This document shows, piece by piece, positions 11,775 to 22,740 of a stretch of 64,000 nucleotides of DNA. Position numbers and translations under genes: made by a program. Origin of the DNA: Bremia lactucae (Eukaryota > Oomycota > Peronosporomycetes > Peronosporales > Peronosporaceae); assembly GCF_004359215.1 (NCBI RefSeq), contig NC_090610.1, positions 12,645,305 through 12,709,304 of the forward strand, in the 5' to 3' direction. Positions within the stretch are counted from its first letter, which is position 1. Each line of letters opens with the position of its first letter. The notes below the pieces were generated by a model. The model made no database searches and was not told the DNA's origin. It saw only the letters and a program-made list of their open reading frames with translations.

Positions 11775-13010
11775 TTGAGATATACTACTCAATCCTGGGA
11801 GTTACTTAAGACAAATCCTTCATATAAGGATCTGATTGTATGCAGGGATGTATTCACTGAAGCGATTCTATGCGAGTTGCCTAAGAATATAGGCACTCGA
11901 AATGAGATCAAGCTTAAACCGGGATCAAAGTACTGTGTCATGAAGCAGTGGCCACTGCCTCGTGGACAAATACTTGCGATCGATAAATTCTTTATCGATC
12001 GATTAAAAGCGGGCCATGAACGGGAGTCAACCTCCCCACATAGCTCTCCGACCTTCTGTGTGCGAAAGACCACAGGAGGGTGGTGGATAATGCACGCATT
12101 CAACAAACTGAATGCTGCATCGGTACCGACTCAAACGCCGATATCTAGAAAAGACGTAATCATAGATGGTATGATTAAGAGTACCATTTTTTCGTCTATG
12201 GATCTAATGGACGGATTTTATCAGATCCTTATGCGTGAACGAAACATCCCTTACACGGCAGTGAGCACCTCCAGCGGGGTGATCTGGGAATGGTTAGTAA
12301 TGTCACAGGGGCTTAGTAGCGCCCCTGCAACATTCAACAGATGCATAACGAATCTGTTGAGACCAGTGCGAGAATTCGCACCGAGTTATTTCGACCTTGT
12401 TTTCGTCCATAGCCGAGCCATGGACGGAAAGACGGACGTGGAAGTTCATAAAACTCACGTTCGTCAGGTTCTTAAACTTATGCGAAAGCGTAAGTTGTAC
12501 TCAAATCTCAAGAAGTGTATATTCGCTGCAAGCGAAATATCACTTTTTGAGTGCATCGTCGGAAAACACGGCGCGCGCCCTGATCCCGAAAAGGTCAAGG
12601 CAATTACCGACTGGCCAGTTCCAGCCGATGTCAAGTGACTTAGAAAGTTTCTTGGGCTAGCGGCGTACTTGCACAGTACCCCCGCAATTATGCCGAGATG
12701 ACAGTTCATCTCTCTCGTCTCTTGAAAAAAGACGAGAAATGGTTATGGAACGCTGATTGTCAGCGTTCGTTTGAAGGTATCAAGCAAAGCTTGATGCAAT
12801 CGCCCATCTTGGCGAATGCAGATCAAGACAGACCATTTCATGTGGTCTGCTACGCCAGCTATTTCTCAATCGGCTGTGTGTTAATGCAATACGATACAGA
12901 CGGCGCGGAGTGCGTCGTCTGTTACCAATCGCGTCAGCTGCAACCAGCTGAACGCAATTACCTAGTGCATGAAATGGAACTCCTTGCCATAAAATATGCA
13001 TTGGCAAGCC
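11775..13010 (+). pseudogene. B2 reverse transcriptase and RNase H (catalytic sites mutated)
   Basis: Open from 11775 to 12638 (287 codons), then a second segment at 12698-13010. RT blocks: YCVMKQWPLPRGQILAID, SPTFCVRKTTGGWWIMHAF, STIFSSMDLMDGFYQILM and SQGLSSAPATFNRC. The active-site loop reads SYFDLVFVHSRA: the second Asp of the FDD loop is Leu (codon 12396-12398), while B3 and A1 keep FDD. In RNase H the usual CDAS is CYAS (HVVCYASYFSIG), so its catalytic Asp is also lost. The stop after PADVK separates RT from RNase H. Positions 11870-12972 are almost identical to 41817-42918 in B4, sharing both catalytic changes. RNase H ends abruptly where foreign sequence begins. Confidence 0.8.
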
Positions 13011-13360
13011 ATCGTAATAAAAATTCTGGTGGCACCCCTGCTTCAGTGGGTACCACTCAGGGGAGTGAAGACAATAAAATGTCTCATCTCGCCCCTGAAA
13101 AGAAGCCGTGGCTTTTGCCCGAACGGCTAATCAATAGCTTGTTTAGAGGGACTACTCCTCACAATAAATATCCCTTATTTATTGCGACAAAGCCACTTGG
13201 CCTTGATCCCAGTGCGAAGAACTTTCGCGCTGAGAAAGATTTTCATCTCAATGCTTATTTCAAGCATCGATGGTACACTGGCAACAATAAGCGAGATAAA
13301 GCCTCGCTTATGCAAGCCTGGAGCGCCTTCATTCGCAATGTCAAAGACATTGGACGCTAA
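13011..13360 (+). pseudogene. Antisense-ORF segment displaced into B2 pol
   Basis: In frame after RNase H, the reading changes to TPASVGTTQGSEDNKM, HLAPEKKPWLLPERL, NAYFKHRWYTGNNKR and AFIRNVKDIGR. The same blocks are found reading on the minus strand in B4 (45.7-45.3 kb) and on the plus strand next to the minus-strand element B3 (16.9-17.2 kb). They therefore belong to the element's antisense frame and are here inverted and inserted between RNase H and integrase. This is the best-preserved version of the central part of that protein. It ends at about 13360, where a FIDTVFKLHG integrase sequence begins. Confidence 0.65.
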
Positions 13361-15018
13361 TACCGTGTCTTTATCGACACGGTATTCAAACTCCATGGCT
13401 GGTCTCGGATAGAGATCCACGATTTACGGCGGAGTTTTGGCAATCCGTGTTCCGAGAAATCGGAACACGGCTTGCTATGTCAACTTCTGATCATCCAGAG
13501 ACAGATGGTCAGACAGAATGCTCAAATCGCGTCCTCGAAGCTATACTTCGAGGTTACGTCCGATGGTCGAATCCGCCATCAATAATTCGGTGCATGCGTC
13601 TACAAAGCATACACCGTTCATCGTGAATGACTTACGCCATCCACGCATACCCACCAATTAGAGGGATTCTCTTGTTTAAGGGGAGGGGTGGACTCGCACA
13701 AGCAAAGCCATTTCTGGCTCATGCTCACCACGCGTCGAAGTTTCCAACGACGCGAATGATGTCGATGTCGAAGCAATCGACATCAAAGATGAGACTTCAA
13801 AACTAAACACGATTTGCATTGAGTTTGAGAGACTAACTCCAACCGGTGCAAGATTCAAACTGCATCCGTCGTCTCGTGAGGCAGGACTTCCATGCCTCAC
13901 GGGGGGGGATCCCTGTACGAGCAAAACCACTTCTGGCTCATGCTCATCACGCGTCAAGTTAACAACGACGCGAGTGATGTCGATGTCGAAACAATCGACA
14001 TCGAAGACGAGAAAGATCTCATGGCAGTGCGCACAAAGCGCACTGAAAGAGACAAAACAAATGAGTCAGCAGAAGAATTTCTGCTAACTCGAGAATCAAT
14101 AATCCGTTTCGTTCAGGATTCCATTGCTAACGTAGTGGACCGTCAGAAACGGAATGCAGACAAACATTGAAGAGCAAATGTTCTTTCATTTAAAATTAAT
14201 GGTCTAGTACTACTGTCTACGGTAAACTAACCTTAACATGTAGTCACTAATGTGGGTAGTAAACTACTACCCAAGTTCATTGGACCTTTCCGTGTACTGC
14301 ATCGCAGAGGCAATGCGTACACAATAGAATTGCCACGTAGGATGCAAACGCATCCTACGTTTTCCGTTGGTCGGCTCCACCCGTACCATTAGTACGCGGT
14401 TTCTTCCGCGGCCGGATCTGACCATCCTTTTCAAGAATCTTCAAAAGATTCTTGTGATCACGACCAGACCCTCATGTTGAGTCTGGAGGTTCTCTTGTCG
14501 AATTCGAAGTTCCTCAAAATCCCGATGAGCTGACGACAGCTCGTCACGAAGAGCGTGATACTTCCGTTCGTACTCCACATTGAGTACGCACTTTTCATAG
14601 GGTCTTCCAACCGTTCGATACTGGAGCGTGCACCGCCTGTCCAACAAGTGACGCTTACCGCGCTCGTGTTCGAGACCCTCCTCCAATACATGGAGGTAGT
14701 GGTCGAGTTTGTCGATCGTCCACTCTTGATCCGACACGTAGGTCGAATCAATTTTTTTCTCCTCCACCACAAGCATTGGTGGATTCCCGCGATGGGCAAC
14801 GTTTTCTTGTGGAACGCAACGTAAACCACCGTGATGTGAAGGGGCAGCGTACGAGTTATCTTGTTCGCTGGCGCGGTTATCCACCTTCACATGACAGCTG
14901 GGAGCCTCGTTCCGAGCTAGTTGTTGATGTTGAAGGCCTTGTCGGTCAGTATGACGAGACCCATCCGATGGGTCAGAAGATCCATCGAAAAAACACGCGC
15001 CCCTGGCGCATGTAAATC
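13361..15018 (+). pseudogene. B2 integrase remnant, linker and chromodomain
   Basis: Integrase core pieces lie at 13361-13660 (GTCAACTTCTGATCATCCAG corresponds to the MSTSDHPE block). The C-terminal part is at 14010-14390 (FRVLHRRGNAYTIELPRRM type). A variable linker follows. The chromodomain at 14776-15018 reads DGQRFLVERNVNHRDVKGQ, then YLVRWRGYPPSHDSWEP, and ends before the stop at 15015. Chromodomains of this type direct integration to particular chromatin marks. A near-duplicate of 13.7 kb lies at 13.9 kb (GAGCAAAGCC/GAGCAAAACC with flanks), a local tandem duplication. The core is truncated and cannot be active. Confidence 0.65.
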
Positions 15019-15103
15019 GATTGCAAAACGTCAATCGCATCCCGCATCTCAATAGAGATACGAGCCCTTGCCCAGGGCGAAGAAAGGGAATAGACATCCC
15101 CGT

Positions 15104-15622
15104 TTACTCTCTTCGTGTTGTCAACACAACACGGACGCGAGGATGGCATAAGCCATTCACGAAGAACGGTGTATGCGTTGTAGACGCATGCACCGAATTA
15201 TTGATGGCGAATTCGACCATCGGTAAAAACTCGCTCCAACTCGGATACGATTGGACGTAACCTCGAAGTATCTCTTCGAGGACGCGATTTACGCGTTCTG
15301 TTTGACCATCCGTTTCTGGGTGACCGGATGTTGACATAGTCAGCCGTGTTCCGATCTCTCGGAACACGGATTGCCAGAACTCCGCCGTAAACCGTGGATC
15401 TCTATCCGAGTCCAATTCGCATTCGTAGTCGACCTCTAAAGAGGGGTCGTATTCACGTGATGAACAACCACGTGCACCCGCAACATCTAGTGTTGCGCGA
15501 GAAGAAGATACTACGGCAGACGGAACGTCTGCCTCAAGAGACATTAGTGCGTCACTCGCGGCTGCATGAACCGCAGCCGAAGGCTCCGCACTACCAGCAT
15601 CCCGCATGGATTTATTCTTCAT
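15104..15622 (-). pseudogene. B2 antisense ORF fused to an integrase fragment
   Basis: A continuous 173-codon frame from an ATG at 15622 (MKNKSMRDAGSAEPSAAV). The first ~60 residues are the N-terminus of the antisense protein, also seen in B4 (AEPSAAVHAAA, VAGARGGSPRECDRSL). After YECELDSD it continues directly as integrase: RDPRFTAEFW, HPETDGQTERVNRVLEE, FLPMVEFAINNSV. This integrase piece keeps the catalytic Glu region and is better preserved than the one in the sense pol of the same element. The junction lies at a short shared CTCGGAT(A)GAGATCC sequence. Any protein would be a chimera; no sign that it is used. Confidence 0.65.
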
Positions 15623-15724
15623 GCGATGGAATTTAAAATGATGGTTCTGATCAATCAACAATATTTTTAAATTAAGTGGTCACATAGTGACCACTCCATC
15701 CAATGACAGTCACAGTGATTGTCG

Positions 15725-15740
15725 TTTAAGGGAGGGGTGA
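15725..15740 (+). other. Polypurine tract of B2
   Basis: TTTAAGGGAGGGGTGA lies immediately before the LTR start TGTAACGGGG. The same tract precedes the B4 3' LTR (46197-46211) and, inverted, the B3 3' LTR (from 16651). It is the expected plus-strand primer site of reverse transcription. Confidence 0.7.
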
Positions 15741-16179
15741 TGTAACGGGGTGTATCGTTACAAGAAATTAAAAATTAAGGTTGTTAATTAATATATTATC
15801 TAGAAGGTAGATAATATTTGGAGAATATTACTTTATATAGTAATGCTCGGAAATATTATCCATAAATAGGTATAAGCCGTTATATCTATTTATCCGCAGA
15901 CTAATCAGCTGTAAACGTAAACAAAGAGAGAGAGACAGATAAGATTTTAATTGAATGTTTAGTATTAGTTTATAGTTAGCTTACATTAACAGATAGAAAG
16001 AGAAGAAACTTAATTATATTAATACAGTTTTCATTTAACCCTCTTTAAATTACTTGTCTTAAAAAAGTCTTCCTCTGCACGTACTAGTGTACGTGAAGTA
16101 ACGTAAGGCACCACTCGCAACTGAAGCAGTGCGAAGTGGACTTGTACTGAAGCAGTACAAGTCGTAGTGCCCAGTTACA
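15741..16179 (+). repeat. 3' LTR of B2 (type I)
   Basis: 439 bp, TGTAACGGGG to CAGTTACA. It forms the left arm of a large inverted repeat with 16223-16650; the 43-base spacer between them resembles part of the type II LTR (GGGTCTAGACCAAGGCTT). Confidence 0.75.
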
Positions 16180-16222
16180 ACTTAGCTTTGAGGGTCTAGA
16201 CCAAGGCTTCGAAAAGAGAAAA

Positions 16223-16650
16223 TGTAACGGGGCACTACTGACTTGTACTGCTTCAGTACAAGTCCACTTCGCACTGCCTCAGTGTGAGCGGTGCCTCACG
16301 TCATTTCACGTATACTAGTATGTGCAGAGTAAAACTCTCTTTAAAATACTTGCTTTGAAGAGGTTTATATAAAACTGTATTTTATATTAGTTAGCTCTTC
16401 CGTTTCTATCTATTTAATACTAACTTAATTATAAATTAATACAAAACATGTAATAAAGTCTTATCTGTCTCTCTCTTTGCGCGCGTCCAGCGCTGACTGG
16501 ACCGTGGAGAAAGTAGATATCATGGTCTATATCTACCAATGAATCAGAATATTACCATGTAAAGTAATTTGTCTAAATATTATCTACCTTTTAGATAATA
16601 TATTAATTAACAACTTTTAAGTGTTATTTCATGTGACGATACACCCCGTA
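16223..16650 (-). repeat. 3' LTR of B3 (type I, inverted)
   Basis: Reverse complement of the type I LTR, from TGTAACGGGGCACTACTG (16223) to the altered start ACACCCCGTA. It is followed at 16651 by the inverted polypurine tract, which places it as the 3' LTR of the leftward element B3. Confidence 0.7.
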
Positions 16651-16789
16651 GCCCCCCTTAAACGAAAATCAGTCTGACTGTCATTGGATAGAGTGGTCAT
16701 TATAACACCACTTAATTGAATACGATGAAATGGCTGTGCTCGGGCGAGTCCCCCCGTGGAAGATGATCACTCTGGTGACGTAAGTATGC

Positions 16790-17290
16790 GTCAACAGGAA
16801 CTTATTGGTCGGGAAGGGAAGAGTGCTGCCTGGTTGTGCTTGTTTGCATCACCAGGAATGGAGTGTCTCTAGGAATCGCTCCAAGGGCCAAATTCACATT
16901 ACAATCAGCATGAACCAACAGGGAAGGGACCGCAATACGTTGCGGTTTGCTCCTGAGAAGAGGCCTTGGTTGCCTACTAAGGGATGCCTAATTTGTTCGT
17001 CTAATATGACCAACGATCGATATCATATTCCGTTATTCGACTCATCCAGGCTTCATAAGCGTGGTGAGGATGAACGAAATTTTTCATCGAATACCTTTTC
17101 CGGCATCGGTTGTACTTTTGTAAGCGGGCAAAGGATGTCAAGCCTTTATTCCAAGCTTGAGCAGCCTTTGTACAGAATGTGAAGAACATAGGCCGTGAGG
17201 TTTGGCTTGACAAGCTAAATGCTTTCTGTGAACGGTTCGAAAAACGGACCGTAGTCGGTGCACGCTATAAGTTGCACTAAATATCTAGAT
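16790..17290 (+). pseudogene. Antisense ORF of B3
   Basis: On the strand opposite to B3 pol, next to its 3' LTR. Blocks FAPEKRPWLPTKG (16940), KNIGREVWLDKLNAFCERFEKRT (17185-17250) and GARYKLH (17260) match those of B4 and the displaced B2 segment. It is broken by frameshifts and stops, but the order of blocks is kept. The last part supplies the C-terminus missing from B2. Function unknown. Confidence 0.5.
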
Positions 17291-17399
17291 AGGCAGGGAT
17301 AATTTGTCTTTCGTGGGAAAACTCATGTCCATGCTATTTTAAGGGTGTAGGTCATGCCCCCCTAAGGAAGCATATTCTCTTAAAGATCCTCATTGGAGG

Positions 17400-20300
17400 A
17401 CGCTCATCTCTTACGAGATGCGTCAAGGGATTGAGAACCTCGAAGCCTTTTACGAGCGCGGGAAGCGCTCGTTCTCCGATGGACCATCTGTCGAGGAGGA
17501 TGGGTCTCGTCAAAACGCTTCTCACCACTCGAATCCGTCAATGGATGTGGAGCGGGAGGAAAAATCGGGTTCGCCTCGTCTGACGAACCCAAAAGGACAT
17601 CGTGATTTGGATCACACCCTTTATTTATTTGAGGAAGGACATTGATCACGAGCGGTTCCGTCGCCGCGAGTTAGCGGTGACGGTTGGAAACGTTTCTCGT
17701 GACGAATTGATAAATTGTGCGCAGGTTGCGACTGATCAACTGGCGAACGAATAGACATATCAATCCCTTCAAAAAGAGCCGGTGACAGCTCGTCCGAAGA
17801 TCTCTTCCTTGGAGGAAAGCGTGGATCGTCTGGTTCATGAGAATCATACTCGGTTCCGAGACCATAAGGCTTTGGCTGATGCCCTAGACCGTTCCGCTGT
17901 AATCTGGAATCAGAAGAAGCCTCGTAATGCTGCTAGAAAATTCTGTGCTCGGGCGGGTCCCTACCTTTTTGAATAAGAGCCACCCTCAAACAAGGTGGGT
18001 GGGTATACTTAGGTGGCGTAAGCCATTCTCGAAACAATGGTGTATGCTTTGTAGAAGCATGCACTGGGACTGTTGATGGCAAATTCTACCATCGACAAGA
18101 ACTCGCTCCAACTCTAAGAAGGTGGACGTATCTGCGAAGTATTTCTCCGAGGATACGGCTTTGCACGCTCCTTCTGACCATCTGTTCAGGATGTCCAGGT
18201 GTTGACATTTTCAACTGTTCCAAGTGATTTGAACATATTTTGCCAAAAATTCTGCCGTGAATTTAGGGTCTCGATCTGAGACCGGTTCGCGGGATAACCC
18301 ATGGAGTCGGAATATCGTGTCAATCAAGACACGAGCACAGCCTTTGGCTGTGGTCGACTCCGGGACGACAGCAAGATGAACCATCTTGCTAAAACTATCA
18401 ACAAAAACAAGAAAACCATTATTCTTGTGAGGTCTTCGGGAATCCGAAGACAAAGTCCATAGATACGGACTGCCAACACTCTGCCGGAACAGGCAGAGGT
18501 TGTAACGGAGCCCGATATGAAGCACTGGACTTCACCCGTTGGCAAATTTTGCAAGCAGGCCAGTAGAAGTCGCGACTTATGGTGATATAGGTTTTCTCAC
18601 GTCCACGATGCCCACTTATTGGTGCATCGTGGCACTCATACATGATGCGTAAACGCAAATCGTTTTGGGTGGCGCCAGCAAAAAAATACTTAATACATTG
18701 ACTCATTGCGTTCGTGTATCGATCTGTTGAGGATCGATCCAACTTCGACAATTCTTCTAAGGATTGCTGGGATGGATTCTTAAGGTAATCTATCAACCCT
18801 TTAAGAGCCTTATCTTCTTAATAAGCTCTTCTAACGTCGTCGGGTATTGTTAAAGACGGAACACTTATTGTTGCAACAGTGGCCTTATGCTCACTGATCG
18901 CTTGCGCAGCCGGCTCAAAATCGAGTTGGCGCGAAAGGGCACCAGTGACGACGTAAAGTCGTTCTGGTTTATAACCCACGGAGAAGTTTTACTCTGCGAA
19001 GAAAGACAACCATCTCGCCATTCTTTGCGAGAGGTGTGGACTGTTTACGGCCGCGCGTAAAGACGCGTGGTCCCTATATACACTAAACGGTCCATCTCCC
19101 AAGCGATAGACCCTAAACTTAGCCAGTGTGTTTTCGTGGTAAGGAATTTCTTGTCATCCACTGGATAGGTCCGTTCAGCTGCTTGAAGTTGGCGCGATTG
19201 ATAACAGACGACGCGCTCTGCGCCGTCTGTATTGTATTGCATAAACGCACAGCCGATTGCAAAGTCGCTGCGTCACAGACCACATGAGAAGGTCGGTCTT
19301 GGTCCGCAATCACCAGGATTGGTCACTGCATCAAGTTTGCCTGATACCCTAAAAAAGGCTGACAATCAGCATTCCATGACTACTTAGCATTTTTCTTCAG
19401 TAAAGTAGAAAAATGTACTGTCATTTCGGCATAATTGCGTGAGTATACGCTGCTGAGCCGAGGAAATTTCGAAGTCCCTTTACATCGACTGGCTCAGGCC
19501 AATCGGCAATCGCCTTGATATTTTCCGGATCCGGGCGCACACCGTGTTTACCCACAATGTACACAAGAAGTGGTATTTCGCTTGCATCGAATATACACTT
19601 CTTGAGATTTGCATACAACTTGTGCTTACGCATAAGTGTACGAATCTTTCGGCGTGGGTACGATGTACTTCAACGTCCGACTTTCCATTCATGGCTCTGC
19701 TATGGACGAAGACATCATCAAAATAACTTGGTGCGAACTCCCCCACCGATCTCAACAGATTGGTTACACATCTGATAAATGTCGCAGGGGCATTACTAAG
19801 TCCCTTTGGCATGACTGGCCACTCTCATAGCATAGGGGGTGCCTATGCTGTGAACGAGATATCTTGTTCACGCATAAGGATTTGATACAATCCAACCATC
19901 ACATCCATTGACGAAACGAAAATGCTCTTTGACATACCATCAATGATTACGTCTTTTCGTGGTATCGGCGTTTGAGCCGTATCGTTGCAGCGTTCAATTT
20001 ATTCAGTACATGCACACTGCCTTCCTCCTAATGCTTTACACACACAGAACATCGGATAGCTATGTGGGGGAGATGATTCCCTCACATGACCCGCTTCTAA
20101 ACGATCGGCAAAGAATTTGTTGATCGATATACTTGTTCATGAGGCAACGGCCGTTGCTTCATGACACAGTATACGAACCTGGGATTAGGTCGATTTCGTG
20201 TATGAGTGCCTTTATCCTTAGGCAACTCGCAGGTACTAAATTAGGAAAGACATCCTTAAATTCTGTTAAATCTTTATATAGAGGATTTGTCTTCAAAGAT

Positions 20301-20530
20301 TCCCAGAATTGAAACGTAAAACGTTCAATCCGAGTCTTCACATCAAGGACACTTTCGTCCATCGATGAGCTACTCAGGATCCGTTCGTTCTCAGGAAATA
20401 CTATTACCGACCGAATATCGGCCACGTTGTTGTCATGTGTGACAAGTACGCAAATCTGCTTGACTTTGCCACTATGAAGATCGCGCAAGAGCCGCTTCGT
20501 TTCAAGCGTTGGCAATTGAGTCATCTCCGA
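17400..20530 (-). pseudogene. B3 pol: RT, RNase H, integrase; chromodomain deleted
   Basis: RT (20.5-19.45 kb, minus) keeps APSYFDDVFVHSRA, so its active-site loop is intact, unlike B2 and B4. RNase H is at 19.31-18.96 kb and has the altered block HVVCDAA followed by a frameshift. The integrase zinc finger is at 18.66-18.55 kb (ECHDAPISGHRGRE, then CKICQRVK), followed by CWQSVSMDFVFGFP, with the first catalytic Asp. The linker at 17.98-17.65 kb is followed by HPLTDSSGEKRFDETHP, where the other copies have a ~60-residue chromodomain between the Gly and the DETHP block. That domain has been lost. Numerous stops. Confidence 0.7.
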
Positions 20531-21129
20531 AGTTATCTTCGGATGCGGTATTAGATCAAGTGTATAAGCGTCGAAGCGCCTACACTTGATCCATTGTTTA
20601 CTATGAATTTTAATGTCTGAATATCCTTTTTGGAACTATCTCCGAAGGTACCTGGGAACCTTTGACCACAGATTCTGGGTACTTATTCCCACACAAACGT
20701 TTTGGGGAGTATCCTCTCCAACTGCCTCTAGTTGTGGTTGCGCTACAACAGCGAGATCCTCTACGATCGACTCTCCAGTCGATCTAGGACTTTCGCACTG
20801 CTCTTATAGACGGGCGCTTGGGTGTTGCTTTTCAAGCAATCATCCTTGTTTCGTACCACTCAACTTATTCGAGTGGTCGAAATTTGACGCTGCCTGTGCT
20901 TGAACACAGCCGTCGGTAACTATGTCCACGTCACAATAGTGGACCTTTGACGGTGCCTGTACTTGTGCAAGCCGTCGGGATCTAACTCCACAATCACACT
21001 GAGGTCTCGTGCAGTCATGAAACAACGACCCACAAGTGAGGCCATCGCACTCACTCGTAGGACATCCACACGCTTGTGGACTTCCAAGACGTTCATCAGT
21101 TTCTATCTGATGAACAGGAGACAAGCATA

Positions 21130-22660
21130 GTCACGACTTAATGCTGCCAATTTATAGATGGCTCGTTCTTTCCGAGCCATGGTAATCCAAGGATGACATC
21201 AAATTTGTCATCCAAATCTTGTACGATGGAATAATTTTCATACTCTTTACCCTTTAACGTATATTGGATACCAACTGCGCGTTTCTTTGCGGTTATAGAT
21301 GCGCCTCTTGCAAGGCGCACTATCACCCTCGTTAAAGGGATATCACGCTCAATTAATTTAGGTCTGCGATCTTCTAGCGATTTGCATCGAATAGATTTGT
21401 TCGACGCCCCATAATCGACTAGGGACTTTAGTGGCAACCTTTTTGACACTTTTATTTTCTAGGTGATGAGGTTAATCTCATCCTATGGGGCAGTTACACA
21501 CAATGGTTGTGTGTGAGGAGCAACTTTCGTCCAAAGGCCTGTAAATTCTTTTGATGTTGCTGGATCAGTGTGGCCGCTCCGCACCTACTGACCCCGACCA
21601 TTTTCTTACGATCCGCCTCGCCGTTGCGATTTCGCAACAGCGTCAGATCCGCGTCCTCCCCTGTTCCTAGCGAGAGGTCGGTCTTTTCGCTCAGTGCTCT
21701 TAGGCACGACCTTGGGGCATTGTACTCATAGGCGTAGTGGACTGTCTTTTGACAACGATTACATTTTTGTAACTTGAAGCGCGAGTTTTTTTTGCTCTCT
21801 ACATACGAGATATCCATGGGTTCTGGAAGTCCGTTTTCTTGTCGTCTCGGTGGACGATATGCACCCGAGTGGAGAAAAGCCTGTTCAGGCTAAAGTTGCC
21901 ATGTTCCGCCATAGAGATCACTTGGTTGAGCGACGTGCGTCTTAACAGGTCCGTCTGCAAGACCTTTAGTTAACACACTTACCTGTGTTTGTTCATCAAT
22001 CTAATGAATAACAATACAATTGACCAGGTATCGTGTATGTTGGGCTTAAGCGTGCATGTCACCCTTGCCCTAATTCAGCACGTGGTGGCTCAAATACTTG
22101 ATTGAGCCGGGTCTTAAAGACCTCTTACGACCTAAAGACTAATGGGTCGTGGAGCTTGAGCCCCAAGATCTGGCACGTCCGGCTAAGTTGGACATGCCAA
22201 ATTTCACTTTCGTCGCATCATCACTGATACGACAAGCTTCTATGGCATCGTCTAGTTCGACGAACCATCTCAAAAGAGGGTCGCCCTCGACTGCCTTAAA
22301 CTTAGATATTTCTATCTTGAAGCTTTCGAGTCGACGCGGAAGCGTCGACCCATTAGCAGCATATACATGCTGCTGTCTCAACAGTTCCAACTGCTGAGCA
22401 CCCTGTTCTCTTGACACCTCTGTGTGTTGAGAGCCTTGCTGTATAATCAAGGCCTCTTTCTCTTGGGCCCCGTCGAGTTCGTGTTGAATGAACTCGGCAA
22501 TGGCCGCATGCTGTTCATCTCTGCCCGGACTGAACAGCATAGCACCAACGGCTGGCCTGCATACGACCGAACTCATTCGCTCGATCGTTTTTTATTCAAG
22601 GTCACTCATTTGAGTAAATTCCCCACGCGTCGCGTAATATTCTTCTTGAGGGGCTGAAAA
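21130..22660 (-). pseudogene. B3 gag and protease
   Basis: Best-preserved gag of family B. The N-terminal helical part is at 22.58-22.40 kb (AIAEFIQHELDGAQEKEAL). The gag core at 22.33-22.15 kb includes EISKFKAVEGDPLLRWFVEL and FGMSNLAGRARSWG, the pattern of the retrotransposon gag family. A defective zinc knuckle, CNRCQKTVHYAYEY (Gly to Val, last Cys to Tyr), is near 21.77 kb. Protease at 21.45-21.14 kb has LVDYGASN (normally D-S/C-G) and DVILGLPWL. Broken between domains by stops. Confidence 0.7.
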
Positions 22661-22740
22661 ACTCCCTCCTTCTTCATACAACATGTCTATGTTGGGTGGA
22701 ACGAGCGTAGGTCGCTGAACGGACCACAAAGTGCTACCAG

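Larger units (their letters stand above)
9151..16179 (+). mobile_element. Ty3/Gypsy family B element, copy B2
   Basis: The element runs 5' LTR (9151-9579), gag, protease, RT-RNase H, integrase, linker, chromodomain, antisense frame, polypurine tract and 3' LTR (15741-16179). The internal structure is rearranged: a piece of the antisense frame sits in pol at 13.01-13.36 kb and a second integrase copy sits in the antisense frame at 15.1-15.46 kb. The 5' LTR lacks about 10 bases of its start compared with the 3' LTR. Confidence 0.75.

Noticed and set aside
14441..15097. Long minus-strand frame with a coiled-coil look (ELSSAHRDFEELRIRQENL), also at 44341-44655 and 5502-5783
   Set aside because: It is antisense to the repetitive linker between integrase and chromodomain. 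The plus strand there reads as the continuing pol in B4, and the coiled-coil pattern follows from the base composition of that linker.
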